From Olavius sp. associated proteobacterium Delta 1 (GTDB lineage Bacteria; Desulfobacterota; Desulfobacteria; Desulfobacterales; JAFDCJ01), in assembly GCA_902749685.1 (NCBI GenBank), contig CACVKW010001614.1, forward strand, positions 54,937 through 118,936: a DNA stretch of 64,000 bases. The letters run 5' to 3'. A model generated the notes under the pieces. It did no database searches and had not been told where the DNA came from. It saw only the letters and a program-made list of their open reading frames with translations. Each line of letters opens with the position of its first letter. Position 1 is the first letter of the stretch. This document shows, piece after piece, positions 8,560 through 16,803 of this stretch. Both the position numbers and the translations under genes were made by a program.

Positions 8560-9759
8560 ATGAGAAAAATAACAAATTTTATGATGATGTGTGTGTTTTG
8601 CGTCGCAATGCTGTTGGCACCAAACGTTTCTCTGGCGGATATGCCGAATTCCGTTAAGATTGCCATCGCGCAACCGCTAACCGGTTTCCTGGCGCTCAAT
8701 GGCAAGGAAGTCATGGAAGGCGCGCAGCTGGCTGAAGAATTGGTAAACAAAAATGGCGGTATCAAAGGCAAAACCAAAATCGTATTAGTCGAGGGGGATA
8801 CGCGCTGCAATCCTACGAACGCCGTCAATGCGACCCAGCGATTGATCAATCAGGGCATCGATTTTTACGTCGGCAATTACTGCAGTTCCGCCTCTTTGGC
8901 GACCATGCCGATACTGGAAGCCGAGGGAATACCGCAAATCGTTCTATCTTATGCGCCCAGCATTACGGCCGAAGCACGCACACCAAACTCGGTCAGGATC
9001 GGTCCCTCAGCGCCCCTGGAAATGTCCCCGCTGGCTAACTATGCGATTAAGGTCAAAGGCGACAAGACGTTTGCAGCCATCGGGTTGAATAATGATTTCG
9101 GCCGGGCCATGACCGAAGAATTCTCCAAAACAGCGGCTAAGCTTGGCGGCAAAGTGCTGGACTTCCAATACTTTAAGTTCGGCGCCGACTTCTCCACCTA
9201 CCTGGCGAAGGTTAAAAATTTGAACCCGGATGCTGTCATGGTAATTGCCATGGGCAATGATACGATCAGCTTTACCAAGAGCTATTATGAACTGGGGCTG
9301 AAAATGAACATCTACTCCGGTGATAATTTTGCGGACACCCAATATGTAAATAAGCAAACACCGAAACCTCAGAATTTGTACTATCCGTATATCTACCAGG
9401 ATGCTTCACCCAAAGCCGCCGGCGTGCCTGATCGCGACACCTGGACATTGAAATTTGTCAACGAATTTAACAAAAAATACGGCAAAGAGCCGACCCGCAA
9501 TAATGCCTGGGGATATGCATGTGTCATGGTCTTTGAGCAGGCTGTCGCCAGCACGGGCACCACCGACAGAAAAAAAATATCAGAATATCTGCATTCCGGA
9601 GCAGAATTTGAGACACCATTCGGTAAGTTTGGATTCCAATGGTGCGGCCAGTCGGTGAACAAGGCCGGAATCGGTATGTTTAAAGGTGACGCAAAGTATT
9701 ATTTGAAATCGATGGACTGGGGTGATGACGTCATTGGAGATCTTTGCCCGGCGAAATAG
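8560..9759 (+). CDS. ABC transporter periplasmic substrate-binding protein LivK-type
   Basis: A 399-residue type I periplasmic binding protein of the HAAT/LivK family, exported by a signal peptide (MRKITNF, a hydrophobic core, cleavage near SLA-DMPNS). The mature part starts with KIAIAQPLTGFLALNGKEVMEGAQLAEE, the usual N-lobe entrance. Later blocks (YCSSASLATMPILEAEGIPQI, ALGNDFGRAM-like, GDNFADTQYV) form the hinge and second lobe. A strong AAGGAGG site lies before the ATG, so it is probably made in excess over the membrane subunits, as is usual for binding proteins. It is the last gene of the transporter operon. Confidence 0.88.
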   Translation: MRKITNFMMMCVFCVAMLLAPNVSLADMPNSVKIAIAQPLTGFLALNGKEVMEGAQLAEELVNKNGGIKGKTKIVLVEGDTRCNPTNAVNATQRLINQGIDFYVGNYCSSASLATMPILEAEGIPQIVLSYAPSITAEARTPNSVRIGPSAPLEMSPLANYAIKVKGDKTFAAIGLNNDFGRAMTEEFSKTAAKLGGKVLDFQYFKFGADFSTYLAKVKNLNPDAVMVIAMGNDTISFTKSYYELGLKMNIYSGDNFADTQYVNKQTPKPQNLYYPYIYQDASPKAAGVPDRDTWTLKFVNEFNKKYGKEPTRNNAWGYACVMVFEQAVASTGTTDRKKISEYLHSGAEFETPFGKFGFQWCGQSVNKAGIGMFKGDAKYYLKSMDWGDDVIGDLCPAK

Positions 9760-9816
9760 GTAATCCCAATCGTTAGAGGGGCTCTTACTAAGCCGGACAT
9801 GAACCATTAGACACGG

Positions 9817-9997
9817 ATTCACCGCCCGAGCTTGCATCCCGCTCCGCGGGGCTTCGCTAGAGTCGCAGAGACCGCAGTCCGCCGGATTGTTCTTTATGTT
9901 TGCCGTCCTTCCTGTCCGCCGGTATTTTTGGTTTTGGAGGATCAACGGCAAACATAAAAAAACTTCTCTCTGCGCACTTTGCGACTTTGCGGTGAAT
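9817..9997. repeat. Inverted-repeat-bounded intergenic segment
   Basis: The 278-base gap after the binding-protein gene holds no gene. ATTCACCGC at 9817-9825 is exactly mirrored by GCGGTGAAT at 9989-9997. Just inside, the left arm has GTCGCAGAGAC-like sequence and the right arm CTCTGCGCACTTTGCGAC, so the ends are imperfect inverted copies. This resembles a small non-autonomous or REP-type element. Confidence 0.4.
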
Positions 9998-10037
9998 TAA
10001 ATATTAAAAATGGACACAGGATGTCTAATTTTAAATA

Positions 10038-10442
10038 ATGACTGAAACTCAAAATTCGGAACAGTTTAAAGCGGCAGCCCTGGTAAAACAATTTTTAAAG
10101 GCCATGGAAAACCGTGATTTAACGGCTGCCGGTACCATGATGGCAAAGGACGCAAAAATTATTTTTCCCGGCGGCAAGTCATTTAAAAGCCAGCAAGATA
10201 TGGTCACCGCCGCCCGCGACCGCTATCGGTGGATAAAAAAGAAATTCGAACAAATCGACACCGCGCTATTGCCCCGGGACCGTGTCGTTGTATATGTAAT
10301 GGGCACCCTGGATGGTCTCAATAATTTCGGTGTCGAATTTTCCGGCGTCCGTTATATCGACCGCTTTGAGGTTGAAGACGGGCTCATCGTTTCCCAGCAA
10401 GTCTGGAATGACCTGGCGGAATCCGGGGTGTTAGGCCCTTAG
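10038..10442 (+). CDS. SnoaL/NTF2-like small protein
   Basis: A 134-residue soluble protein with the layout of the SnoaL-like (NTF2 fold) family: an N-terminal helix pair (KQFLKAMENRDLTAAGTMMAKDAKIIFPGG) followed by a curved sheet ending in RYIDRFEVEDGLIVSQQVWNDLAE. Members bind or isomerise small hydrophobic molecules, but many have no known activity. It stands between the transporter and catabolic genes on the same strand, so it may belong to the pathway as an accessory or isomerase-like enzyme. Confidence 0.65.
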   Translation: MTETQNSEQFKAAALVKQFLKAMENRDLTAAGTMMAKDAKIIFPGGKSFKSQQDMVTAARDRYRWIKKKFEQIDTALLPRDRVVVYVMGTLDGLNNFGVEFSGVRYIDRFEVEDGLIVSQQVWNDLAESGVLGP

Positions 10443-10584
10443 GGGAGCTTTAGCGACAATTTGTTGTCGATAATGATTGAGTTGTTGTATTGTAATCAGA
10501 ATATAGTGGACTAAAATTATGGAATTCTATCGTTTTAAATAGATCGCATACCTTAATTTTAGGCAATTTAGGCATTTGTCACTT

Positions 10585-11526
10585 ATGATCAACTATCCGA
10601 AAGAAGTCGTTATAGAAGAACAGGGCCTGCGGGACGGTCTGCAGAGCGAAAAAGCCCTGGTTCCGAAAGACAAAAAGCTGGCGCTAATCAACGCGGTCGT
10701 TGATGCCGGCGTGAAACGGGTGCAAGTAACCTCTTTTGTCCATCCCAAACTGGTTCCCCAGATGGCGGATGCCGAAGACGTATGCCGAGGATTGAAACCG
10801 ACGAATGGTGTCATTTTCAGTGGATTGGTCTTGAACACAAAAGGCATTGAACGGGCTGCCAAGGCCGGTCTCAAGCATGTAGCGGCATCGATTTCCGCCA
10901 GCGACACGCACAGTCGCAAAAATGCCAATGCCTCCCTGGCGAAAGCCAGAAAAGGGTTTGCCGAAATGGTAAAAGTCGGCCACCAACTCGGTCTGACGAT
11001 CCGCGGCGGGCTCCAGTGCGTTTTCGGATGCCGCTTTGAGGGCAGAATAGACCCGGCTGTGGTTCTGGATCTTATCAAAGAGCAGCTGGATCTGGGCATC
11101 GATGAGGTTGCCCTGGCTGATTCCACCGGTATGGCCAACCCACATACCATCCAGCAAATTTCCGCTGAAGTTATCGAATTGGCCGGCGGTATGCCTGTTT
11201 TCCTGCACCTGCATGATACCGAGGGCAAGGGTCTGGCCAATGCCCTGGCCGCCCTGCAGGTCGGGATCGCTCATTTTGATACGGCTTTCGGCGGCATGGG
11301 AGGCTGCCCGTTTATCAAAGGCGCTTCAGGCAACATCTCCACTGAAGACCTGGTGTTTATGCTCGGTCAAATGGGAATCGAATGCGGGATTGACATCAAT
11401 AAAATCTCCGCCGTCAGCCGGTCGCTGGAAGATTTTTTTGCCAAGCAATTTTCCGGTAAAATGCACCGCGTGCTGGCCAGAGACGACATCCAAATCGTCC
11501 GCAATTACAGAGAAGGACACAATTAA
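10585..11526 (+). CDS. HMG-CoA lyase-family enzyme
   Basis: A 313-residue TIM-barrel lyase of the hydroxymethylglutaryl-CoA lyase family. Motifs are the metal/substrate-binding EEQGLRDGLQSE at the N-terminus, FVHPKLVPQMADAEDV, the divalent-metal histidines in FLHLHDTEG, and the catalytic-cysteine loop AFGGMGGCPF. Start ATG 10585 is preferred; a TTG nine bases earlier is also in frame. The family cleaves a 3-hydroxy-3-methyl acyl-CoA to acetyl-CoA and a keto acid, and includes both HMG-CoA lyase and (R)-citramalyl-CoA lyase. With the hydro-lyase and CoA-transferase downstream, either (R)-citramalyl-CoA or HMG-CoA would fit as substrate; I cannot choose from sequence. Confidence 0.85.
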   Translation: MINYPKEVVIEEQGLRDGLQSEKALVPKDKKLALINAVVDAGVKRVQVTSFVHPKLVPQMADAEDVCRGLKPTNGVIFSGLVLNTKGIERAAKAGLKHVAASISASDTHSRKNANASLAKARKGFAEMVKVGHQLGLTIRGGLQCVFGCRFEGRIDPAVVLDLIKEQLDLGIDEVALADSTGMANPHTIQQISAEVIELAGGMPVFLHLHDTEGKGLANALAALQVGIAHFDTAFGGMGGCPFIKGASGNISTEDLVFMLGQMGIECGIDINKISAVSRSLEDFFAKQFSGKMHRVLARDDIQIVRNYREGHN

Positions 11527-11809
11527 GCAGACATAAAAGCCGTCCAAGCCTGACACCAGGTTTTCGCCAATTAAGAAGAGGCATTCGGCGCAGGGCTTTC
11601 GGCGCAAGGTGAAAGTTGACTTTCGATTTTATTTTCGGCTTTATGTCTAATGAATTAAGCTCGTGTTAGTATTAACCAGTTGGAAGTTATTCGTAATTAG
11701 TTAATGGCTTAAAAGGAATGAAATCTGTTTTTATCTGTCACTGATGATCGAACTATAAAATAAGGTTATCAGCCAATTCTAATAACGGATAACCAATAAC
11801 AAATAACGG

Positions 11810-11836
11810 CTAATTGAGCGCTTTTCGCTCAATTAG
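11810..11836. promoter_or_regulatory. Perfect 11-bp inverted repeat before the LeuC-type gene
   Basis: CTAATTGAGCG and its exact complement flank a five-base loop, ending 24 bases before the ATG of the hydro-lyase large subunit. There is no T-run on either strand, so it is not a normal terminator; an operator or leader hairpin is more likely. The rest of the 334-base gap (11527-11860) holds only short AT-rich repeated words and no gene. Confidence 0.4.
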
Positions 11837-11860
11837 GGGTAACACATCAGGACAAATAAA

Positions 11861-13093
11861 ATGGGTCAAACCATTGTTGAAAAAATAATTTCAGCCCATG
11901 CCGCTAAAAAAGTTTACCAGGACGACATTGTTATCGTTCCGGTTGACGGCGCCATGGCCTCTGACACGACGGCGCCATTGACCATCAAGGCCTTCCGGGA
12001 GATGGGGGGCAAAAAGGTTTGGCGGCCGGACCGGTGTTTTCTTGTCATCGACCATGCCGCACCGGCACCGAATGAAAGAATTGCCAACCTGCACGTCATG
12101 ATGCGTGAATTTGCCAGGGAACAGGATTGTGTTCTTTATGAAGCCGGCATCGGGATTTGCCACCAGCTGATGATTGAAGAGCACATTGTCAGGCACGGAC
12201 AGATTTTTATTGGCGCCGATTCGCATTCAACCGCCTATGGGGCGGTCGGAGCCCTCGGATCAGGGGTCGGGTCCACCGATCTGGCGGCAGTGCTGCTGAC
12301 CGGTAAAATCTGGCTGAAAGTTCCCCGCAGCATTAAAATCGAGCTGATCGGGAAAATACCGCCGGCCATTCAAAGCAAGGATCTGATTCTGAATGTCATC
12401 GGGCAAACCGGGATTGCCGGTGCGACCTATCTGTCCATGGAATTTGCGGGTGAAGCCGTGTCCGAGTTGTCTCTTTCCAGCAGAATAACCATGGCCAACA
12501 TGATGATCGAAGCCGGTGCCAAAACCGGGTTTGTTCATCCCAACGGGCTAGAGCTGCCTTATTCGTTTTCGCCGATATATCCGGATCCGGATGCGACCTA
12601 TCAGCAGACAATCACCATCGATGCCTCCCAAATGCAACCGATGATCAGCCAGCCCCATTCACCCGACAGTGTCATACCCGTTGATCAGATAGCCGGCAAA
12701 AAGGTCGATTACGCCTTTATCGGTACCTGTGTCAACGGCAGGCTGGAGGATCTTCAGATCGCAGCCGGAATTTTAAAGGACGTCAAGGTCCATCCGCAAA
12801 CCCGGCTGGCCATCGGCCCGGCCTCACGGCAGGTCTTCCTGGATGCGGTCAAAGACGGCACGGCAGCCATTCTGACTGAAGCGGGCGCGACATTCATCCC
12901 ACCCGGCTGCGGCCCCTGCGTTGGCACCCACAGTGGCGTACCCGGCAACGGTGAGACCGTAATCTCAGCCGGCAATCGTAATTTCAAAGGCCGGATGGGC
13001 AATCCGAATGCCATGATATATCTGGCATCACCGGCGACGGTCGCTGCTTCGGCCAGAGACGGTAAGATAACCAATCCGATCAAATACCTTTAA
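11861..13093 (+). CDS. LeuC/aconitase-type hydro-lyase large subunit
   Basis: A 410-residue [4Fe-4S] dehydratase large subunit of the short LeuC/homoaconitase/2,3-dimethylmalate dehydratase group. Cluster ligands are in IGTCVNGRLEDL and PPGCGPCVGTHSGV; substrate-binding blocks are GADSHSTAYGAVGALGSGVGSTDLA and PASRQVFLDA. It works with the small subunit encoded 14 bases downstream. Such enzymes interconvert branched 2- or 3-hydroxy dicarboxylates and their unsaturated forms (for example isopropylmalate, or citramalate/citraconate). No leuA or leuB is adjacent, and the neighbours are a CoA-transferase and an acyl-CoA lyase, so a catabolic role is more likely than leucine synthesis. Confidence 0.85.
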   Translation: MGQTIVEKIISAHAAKKVYQDDIVIVPVDGAMASDTTAPLTIKAFREMGGKKVWRPDRCFLVIDHAAPAPNERIANLHVMMREFAREQDCVLYEAGIGICHQLMIEEHIVRHGQIFIGADSHSTAYGAVGALGSGVGSTDLAAVLLTGKIWLKVPRSIKIELIGKIPPAIQSKDLILNVIGQTGIAGATYLSMEFAGEAVSELSLSSRITMANMMIEAGAKTGFVHPNGLELPYSFSPIYPDPDATYQQTITIDASQMQPMISQPHSPDSVIPVDQIAGKKVDYAFIGTCVNGRLEDLQIAAGILKDVKVHPQTRLAIGPASRQVFLDAVKDGTAAILTEAGATFIPPGCGPCVGTHSGVPGNGETVISAGNRNFKGRMGNPNAMIYLASPATVAASARDGKITNPIKYL

Positions 13094-13107
13094 ATATTTG
13101 GAGCTCC

Positions 13108-13611
13108 ATGGAACAATCAAAGATAACCGGCAAAGTCCATGTTTATGGCGATGATATTAATACCGATGCAATCATCCCCGGTAAATACACCAAAACACTG
13201 AACATTCAGACGTTTGCCGAGCATGTCCTGGAAGACCTTGATCCGGAGTTTAAAAACATCGTTCAGCCCGGAGACATTCTGGTAGCCGGTGATAACTTCG
13301 GCTGCGGTTCTTCCCGCGAGCAGGCTGCTTTGGCACTCAAGGTGGCCGGCGTTTCAGCCGTAATTGCCAAATACTTTGCCCGTATTTTTTTTAGAAATGC
13401 GATCAATATCGGTCTGCCGGTACTGGAAGTGAGCGAGTTTGATATTGTTGCCGGCGACGAACTGGCCCTTGACCTCGAATCCGGCAAAATCGAGAATCTG
13501 ACCCGGGCCAAAACCTATACCGCCACCCGGATGCCCCGGGTCATGATCGACATCCTCGCAGAAGGCGGTCTTGTTAATTATCTAAGAAAGCACGGTGATT
13601 ACCGGATATAG
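13108..13611 (+). CDS. LeuD/aconitase-type hydro-lyase small subunit
   Basis: A 167-residue swivel-domain subunit. It contains GDDINTDAIIPGKYT near the start and the substrate-loop motif DNFGCGSSREQAALALK, followed by the conserved IAKYFARIFFRNAINIGLP. Length and motifs match the archaeal-type small subunits (about 160-170 residues). It forms the active hydro-lyase with the preceding gene and is co-transcribed with it (14-base gap). Confidence 0.87.
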   Translation: MEQSKITGKVHVYGDDINTDAIIPGKYTKTLNIQTFAEHVLEDLDPEFKNIVQPGDILVAGDNFGCGSSREQAALALKVAGVSAVIAKYFARIFFRNAINIGLPVLEVSEFDIVAGDELALDLESGKIENLTRAKTYTATRMPRVMIDILAEGGLVNYLRKHGDYRI

Positions 13612-13612
13612 G

Positions 13613-13676
13613 AATGAATAATGACAAATGATGGAGCGAAGCGACTTCCACAATTAGTCATTCGTCATTATTCATT
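13613..13676. repeat. 13-bp inverted repeat hairpin between LeuD- and CoA-transferase genes
   Basis: AATGAATAATGAC at 13613-13625 and its exact complement at 13664-13676 flank a 38-base centre. It starts two bases after the LeuD stop codon and fills most of the 86-base gap. It looks like an intergenic palindromic repeat that could fold in the mRNA and separate the two cistrons. Confidence 0.5.
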
Positions 13677-13697
13677 TCAAATTGGGGGATCAACATT

Positions 13698-14900
13698 ATG
13701 AGCGACTCCGAGAAAAAGTTGCCTTTAGAAGATATCAAGGTTCTGGCATTCACGCATGCCGTGATGGGTCCGTCGGCCGGCCTTGTACTGGCGGATTTAG
13801 GGGCCGAAGTCATTCATATCGAACCGCCGGCCGGTGATATGACCCGCAGACTCAAAGGGTTTGGGATTGGTTATTTCTCGTTTTTCAATCGCAACAAAAA
13901 ATGCCTGGCGGTGGATCTCAAAGCGGCCGAGGGCCGGGAGATTATAATCAAACTGGTGGAGAAGGCCGATGTTTTAATCGAAAATTTTGGACCCGGCACG
14001 ATGAACCGATTGGGTTATGACTACGACTCATTATCCAAAATTAACCCCCGCCTGATTTACTGCTCTCTCAAAGGTTTTCTGCCGGGACCCTATGAAAAAA
14101 GAGTGGCCATGGACGAAGTGGTTCAAATGATGGGCGGACTGGCTTTTATGACGGGCCCCCCGGGACAGCCGTTAAGAGCCGGCACGTCAATCATCGATAT
14201 TTCCGGCGGTATGTTCGGCGCGCTGGGGATTATTACCGCCCTTTATGATCGCGAAAGAACCGGCCAAGGGACATTTATTAGAAGTGCCTTGTTTGAAACG
14301 ACGGCTTTTATTATGGGACAGCACATGGCCTATGCCGCCATGACTGAGGGTCCGGTTCCGCCCATGCCGGCCCGGGTAAGTGCCTGGTCCGTTTACCGCC
14401 TGTTTGAAACCAAAGACCATGATCAGGTCTTCATCGGTATCATCAGTGAAAAGCATTGGCAGCAGTTTTGTGAAGCTTTCGATCGCACGGATTGGTTTAA
14501 AGATGAACGCTTGAAAACCAACAACGACCGCATCGGACAACGGGACTGGTTTCTACCCGAAGTCGAAAATATGATCAAGCGATACACCAAGCAGGAAGTC
14601 ATCGACATCTGCGATAAAGCGAAGATTTGCTTTGCCCCCATCGCCCGGCCCGAAGATCTGTTTGACGACCCTCAATTGAACCAGGGTGACTTCGGACTGA
14701 TGGAGACGACTTTTCCTTCCGGTGAGAAAACCAAAATGCCGCGCCTGCCGGTCCAGATCGGATCCTATGATTTCGGCAAGCGCAGCGATCCGCCGGCTGC
14801 CATCGGTGCCCACACGCGCGAGGTGCTGGAATCCATCGGGTATAGTTCCGAGTTAATCCGGGACCTGGCCGACAAGAAGATAATTGCAGGCGTAGATTAG
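13698..14900 (+). CDS. Class III (CaiB/BaiF) CoA-transferase
   Basis: A 400-residue family III CoA-transferase, which moves CoA between carboxylic acids through covalent intermediates. Family features are the N-terminal AGLVLADLGAEVIHIEPPAGD, FFNRNKKCLAVDLKAAEGREII, ADVLIENFGPGTMNRLG and GLAFMTGPPGQPLRAGTSIIDISGG. By eye, the catalytic aspartate position falls in RSALFETT, where a glutamate stands. It ends the catabolic cluster and would activate the hydroxy-acid made by the LeuCD-type hydro-lyase for the HMG-CoA-lyase-family enzyme. A racemase of the same fold is the main alternative. Confidence 0.83.
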   Translation: MSDSEKKLPLEDIKVLAFTHAVMGPSAGLVLADLGAEVIHIEPPAGDMTRRLKGFGIGYFSFFNRNKKCLAVDLKAAEGREIIIKLVEKADVLIENFGPGTMNRLGYDYDSLSKINPRLIYCSLKGFLPGPYEKRVAMDEVVQMMGGLAFMTGPPGQPLRAGTSIIDISGGMFGALGIITALYDRERTGQGTFIRSALFETTAFIMGQHMAYAAMTEGPVPPMPARVSAWSVYRLFETKDHDQVFIGIISEKHWQQFCEAFDRTDWFKDERLKTNNDRIGQRDWFLPEVENMIKRYTKQEVIDICDKAKICFAPIARPEDLFDDPQLNQGDFGLMETTFPSGEKTKMPRLPVQIGSYDFGKRSDPPAAIGAHTREVLESIGYSSELIRDLADKKIIAGVD

Positions 14901-15114
14901 AACCACCTTAGAATCATAAAGCGATTTTCATAAATACGTACGGTTTTACTCCGCCTGAAATTTAACGCTTTACATTGCTTTTCAAAAAATTGAAAACCAG
15001 TAAAAAAAATTCTATTTCTTAAAAAGGTTCTCAAGTCCGCCGCAGGCGGATCAAGCCCAAACCGCCTCCGCGGGCAAAGTTCTGAATTCTGTCTCCTGCC
15101 TTCTGAAAAAACAT

Positions 15115-15234
15115 GCGCCCGCAGCTCGGCTGGATAGAGCGCCGGACTTCGAATCCGTAGACCGTGTGGCAGGTTGAGCGTCAGCGAAATCCCGCTGCTT
15201 TTCAAGCGGGGTTCGCATCCTGCCGGGCGTACCA
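15115..15234 (+). tRNA. tRNA-Arg(TCG)-like gene with a 38-nt insertion in the T arm
   Basis: A cloverleaf can be drawn. The acceptor is GCGCCCG/CGGGCGT with encoded ACCA at 15231-15234, the D arm is GCTC/GAGC with A20, and the anticodon loop CTTCGAA gives TCG (Arg, CGA codons). The T arm is interrupted: GCAGG-TT at 15169-15175 and CGCAT-CCTGC at 15214-15223 would join into a normal T arm if bases 15176-15213 were removed. The insert contains CAGCG/CGCTG and CCCGCT/AGCGGG stems. An alternative fold keeps a 47-base variable region and an eight-base T loop. The variable region is also about five bases long for this class, and position 8 is C. It may be a disrupted tRNA, or a functional one with an unusual insertion. 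A strong terminator follows 11 bases later. Confidence 0.6.
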
Positions 15235-15244
15235 TAATAAAAAT

Positions 15245-15277
15245 AGGCACTTACGAGATAGTCGTGAGTGCCTTTTT
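15245..15277 (+). terminator. Intrinsic terminator after the tRNA-Arg-like gene
   Basis: A twelve-pair stem (AGGCACTTACGA against TCGTGAGTGCCT, one G-T pair) with a five-base loop is followed by TTTTT. It sits 11 bases after the CCA end, so the tRNA-like locus has its own transcription unit. Confidence 0.85.
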
Positions 15278-15493
15278 CATTTTACATAATGTGATCAACG
15301 ATCCTGTCACAAAACATCATACCGATAAAGATTATGAACACTTGCAATTCATGTTCTTTTCCACCTTGCGGCTCAATTTAATGGGGTTTAAATCTCTTTA
15401 CGGAATGCACGCCTTACTATTTGACTTGTTAGATCCAAAGCTGTTAAATTAAATCAAAATGGCCAATTTCTAAAATTTTTTTCGGTATATTAG

Positions 15494-15775
15494 ATGAAAA
15501 TTCGTTTTTACATTGACCCAGAAACTCATTTGCCACATATTTACAATCACGAGGGGAGGGAAGATGAGGTTGAGGATGTCCTCCGCAAGCCCGGGGAGGA
15601 TCGGCCGGGTAAAGAAAATTCTCGAATTGCTATCGGGCAAACGAAAGGCGGTCGATACCTACGAGTGATTTACGTTCCTGATCCAGAGCCCGATAGTGTG
15701 TTCGTTATCACTGCATACGAATTAATGGGAAAACCCCTTAAAGCATATCGGCGTCGAAGCCGAAGGAGAAAATGA
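15494..15775 (+). CDS. Small protein of a probable toxin-antitoxin pair (DUF4258/BrnT-like toxin)
   Basis: A 93-residue basic protein. The N-terminus IRFYIDPETHLPHIYNHEG, the middle GGRYLRVIYVPDPEPDSVFVITAYEL and the arginine/lysine tail PLKAYRRRSRRRK resemble the BrnT/DUF4258 RNase-toxin fold, in which a strand with VITAYE is followed by a basic tail. Its gene overlaps the next by four bases, the usual layout of a two-gene toxin-antitoxin module. Activity is inferred from this layout and fold resemblance only. Confidence 0.6.
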   Translation: MKIRFYIDPETHLPHIYNHEGREDEVEDVLRKPGEDRPGKENSRIAIGQTKGGRYLRVIYVPDPEPDSVFVITAYELMGKPLKAYRRRSRRRK

Positions 15776-15975
15776 CGATGAAACAAAGTAGGTTTCCAAA
15801 AGGTTGGGATGAGGATCGCGTCAAGCGGGTTCTCGACCATTACGAATACCAGACTGAAGATGAAGCGGTAGCTGAAGATGAGGCCGCCTGGGAAGATACC
15901 TCCCACACATTTATTGAAGTCCCAAATGAATTAGTTCCAACTGTGCGAGAATTGATTGCCAAGAAGGTTGCCTGA
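15772..15975 (+). CDS. Small acidic protein, probable antitoxin partner
   Basis: A 67-residue acidic protein. FPKGWDEDRVKRVLDHYEYQTEDEAVAEDEAAWED is a sequence I recognise from small genes that follow DUF4258-like toxins in many bacteria; VPNELVPTVRELIAKK forms the C-terminal helix. The start ATG at 15772 overlaps the toxin stop. It probably neutralises the basic partner, by context. Confidence 0.6.
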   Translation: MTMKQSRFPKGWDEDRVKRVLDHYEYQTEDEAVAEDEAAWEDTSHTFIEVPNELVPTVRELIAKKVA

Positions 15976-16113
15976 TTATTTTATGTGACCCCAATTATTT
16001 TTAAAAAGTTCGAAAGGGCAGATTAGCCATTCAGCGAGATGAGGCAGTATCTATTGAAGATCAGAATAAAGAATAGATCATGATAATACGGTCTGTCTCC
16101 TTAAGAAATAATC

Positions 16114-16803
16114 TCAGACGACTTCAGACAATCGCTTCAACGAATACATGCCCTCCAAGCCCTTGATCGGTCTGGGCTTTTTTTCATGCTTTGAGTAAAA
16201 TAGATGTTTAAACCGCTGGTAATTTTCTGCCACAAACTCCTTTGATCCGATGATGCCCGAATCCGTAAAATAGCGGGTGCGGTACCGGAACCGATCGTTT
16301 CGGCTGAGTTCAAACTCCCGGTTACGCTCCTTTTTAAGTATCTTGTCGCCAATTACTTTGGTTTTCCCCTTCTCAGGCCGGTTAAGAGCTCCGGCTTCAT
16401 AAACATACCGGCGATACCTTCTGATGCGCTCCTTTTCACTTTTGAGACACTTGTCCGCCGGAGGAGGATTGAATTCTTTTAATCCAAAATCGGTCGAAAG
16501 AAAGTTGTCCCGGTTGTTGGTCTGCACATGGTCGCCAAGGGAATTCCAGCGGTATTGCTCAGGGCGCTCCACCAACCCGGCACGCAATGGATTTAAATCT
16601 ATGTAGGCCAGGCAGTTGATTAGCGTCTCTCCGTTTTCAACAATCACGCTTTTAAACCGATCGCCCCAAAAGTAACCCAGATGGAGTTGCGCCATGATCT
16701 TCAAACAAAAGTATTTGATATCGTCAACCTCTATATCAGGCTGCGTTATGGACGCGGTGGGGACAGCGATGATCGGAAGCGCTTGAAGGCTATGGTGAGA
16801 CAT
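16114..16803 (-). pseudogene. RAYT/IS200-like (Y1) transposase, N-terminally truncated
   Basis: The frame carries the central and C-terminal part of a REP-associated tyrosine transposase: GYFWGDRFKSVIVENGETLINCLAYIDLNP followed by LRAGLVERPEQYRWNSLGDH. The catalytic HUH motif and the first hundred or so residues expected upstream are missing; the frame instead opens with about 35 residues unlike the family. A relic of mobile DNA in the island, unlikely to be active. RAYT proteins are linked to palindromic intergenic repeats, which this window also contains. Confidence 0.75.

Noticed and set aside
11861..13611. Leucine biosynthesis leuCD
   Set aside because: Not excluded at the sequence level, but no leuA or leuB nearby, and a CoA-transferase and acyl-CoA lyase flank the genes.
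15115..15234. Selenocysteine tRNA (selC)
   Set aside because: The length is unusual as in selC, but the anticodon loop gives TCG, the acceptor stem is 7 bp and the D arm is of normal arginine type.
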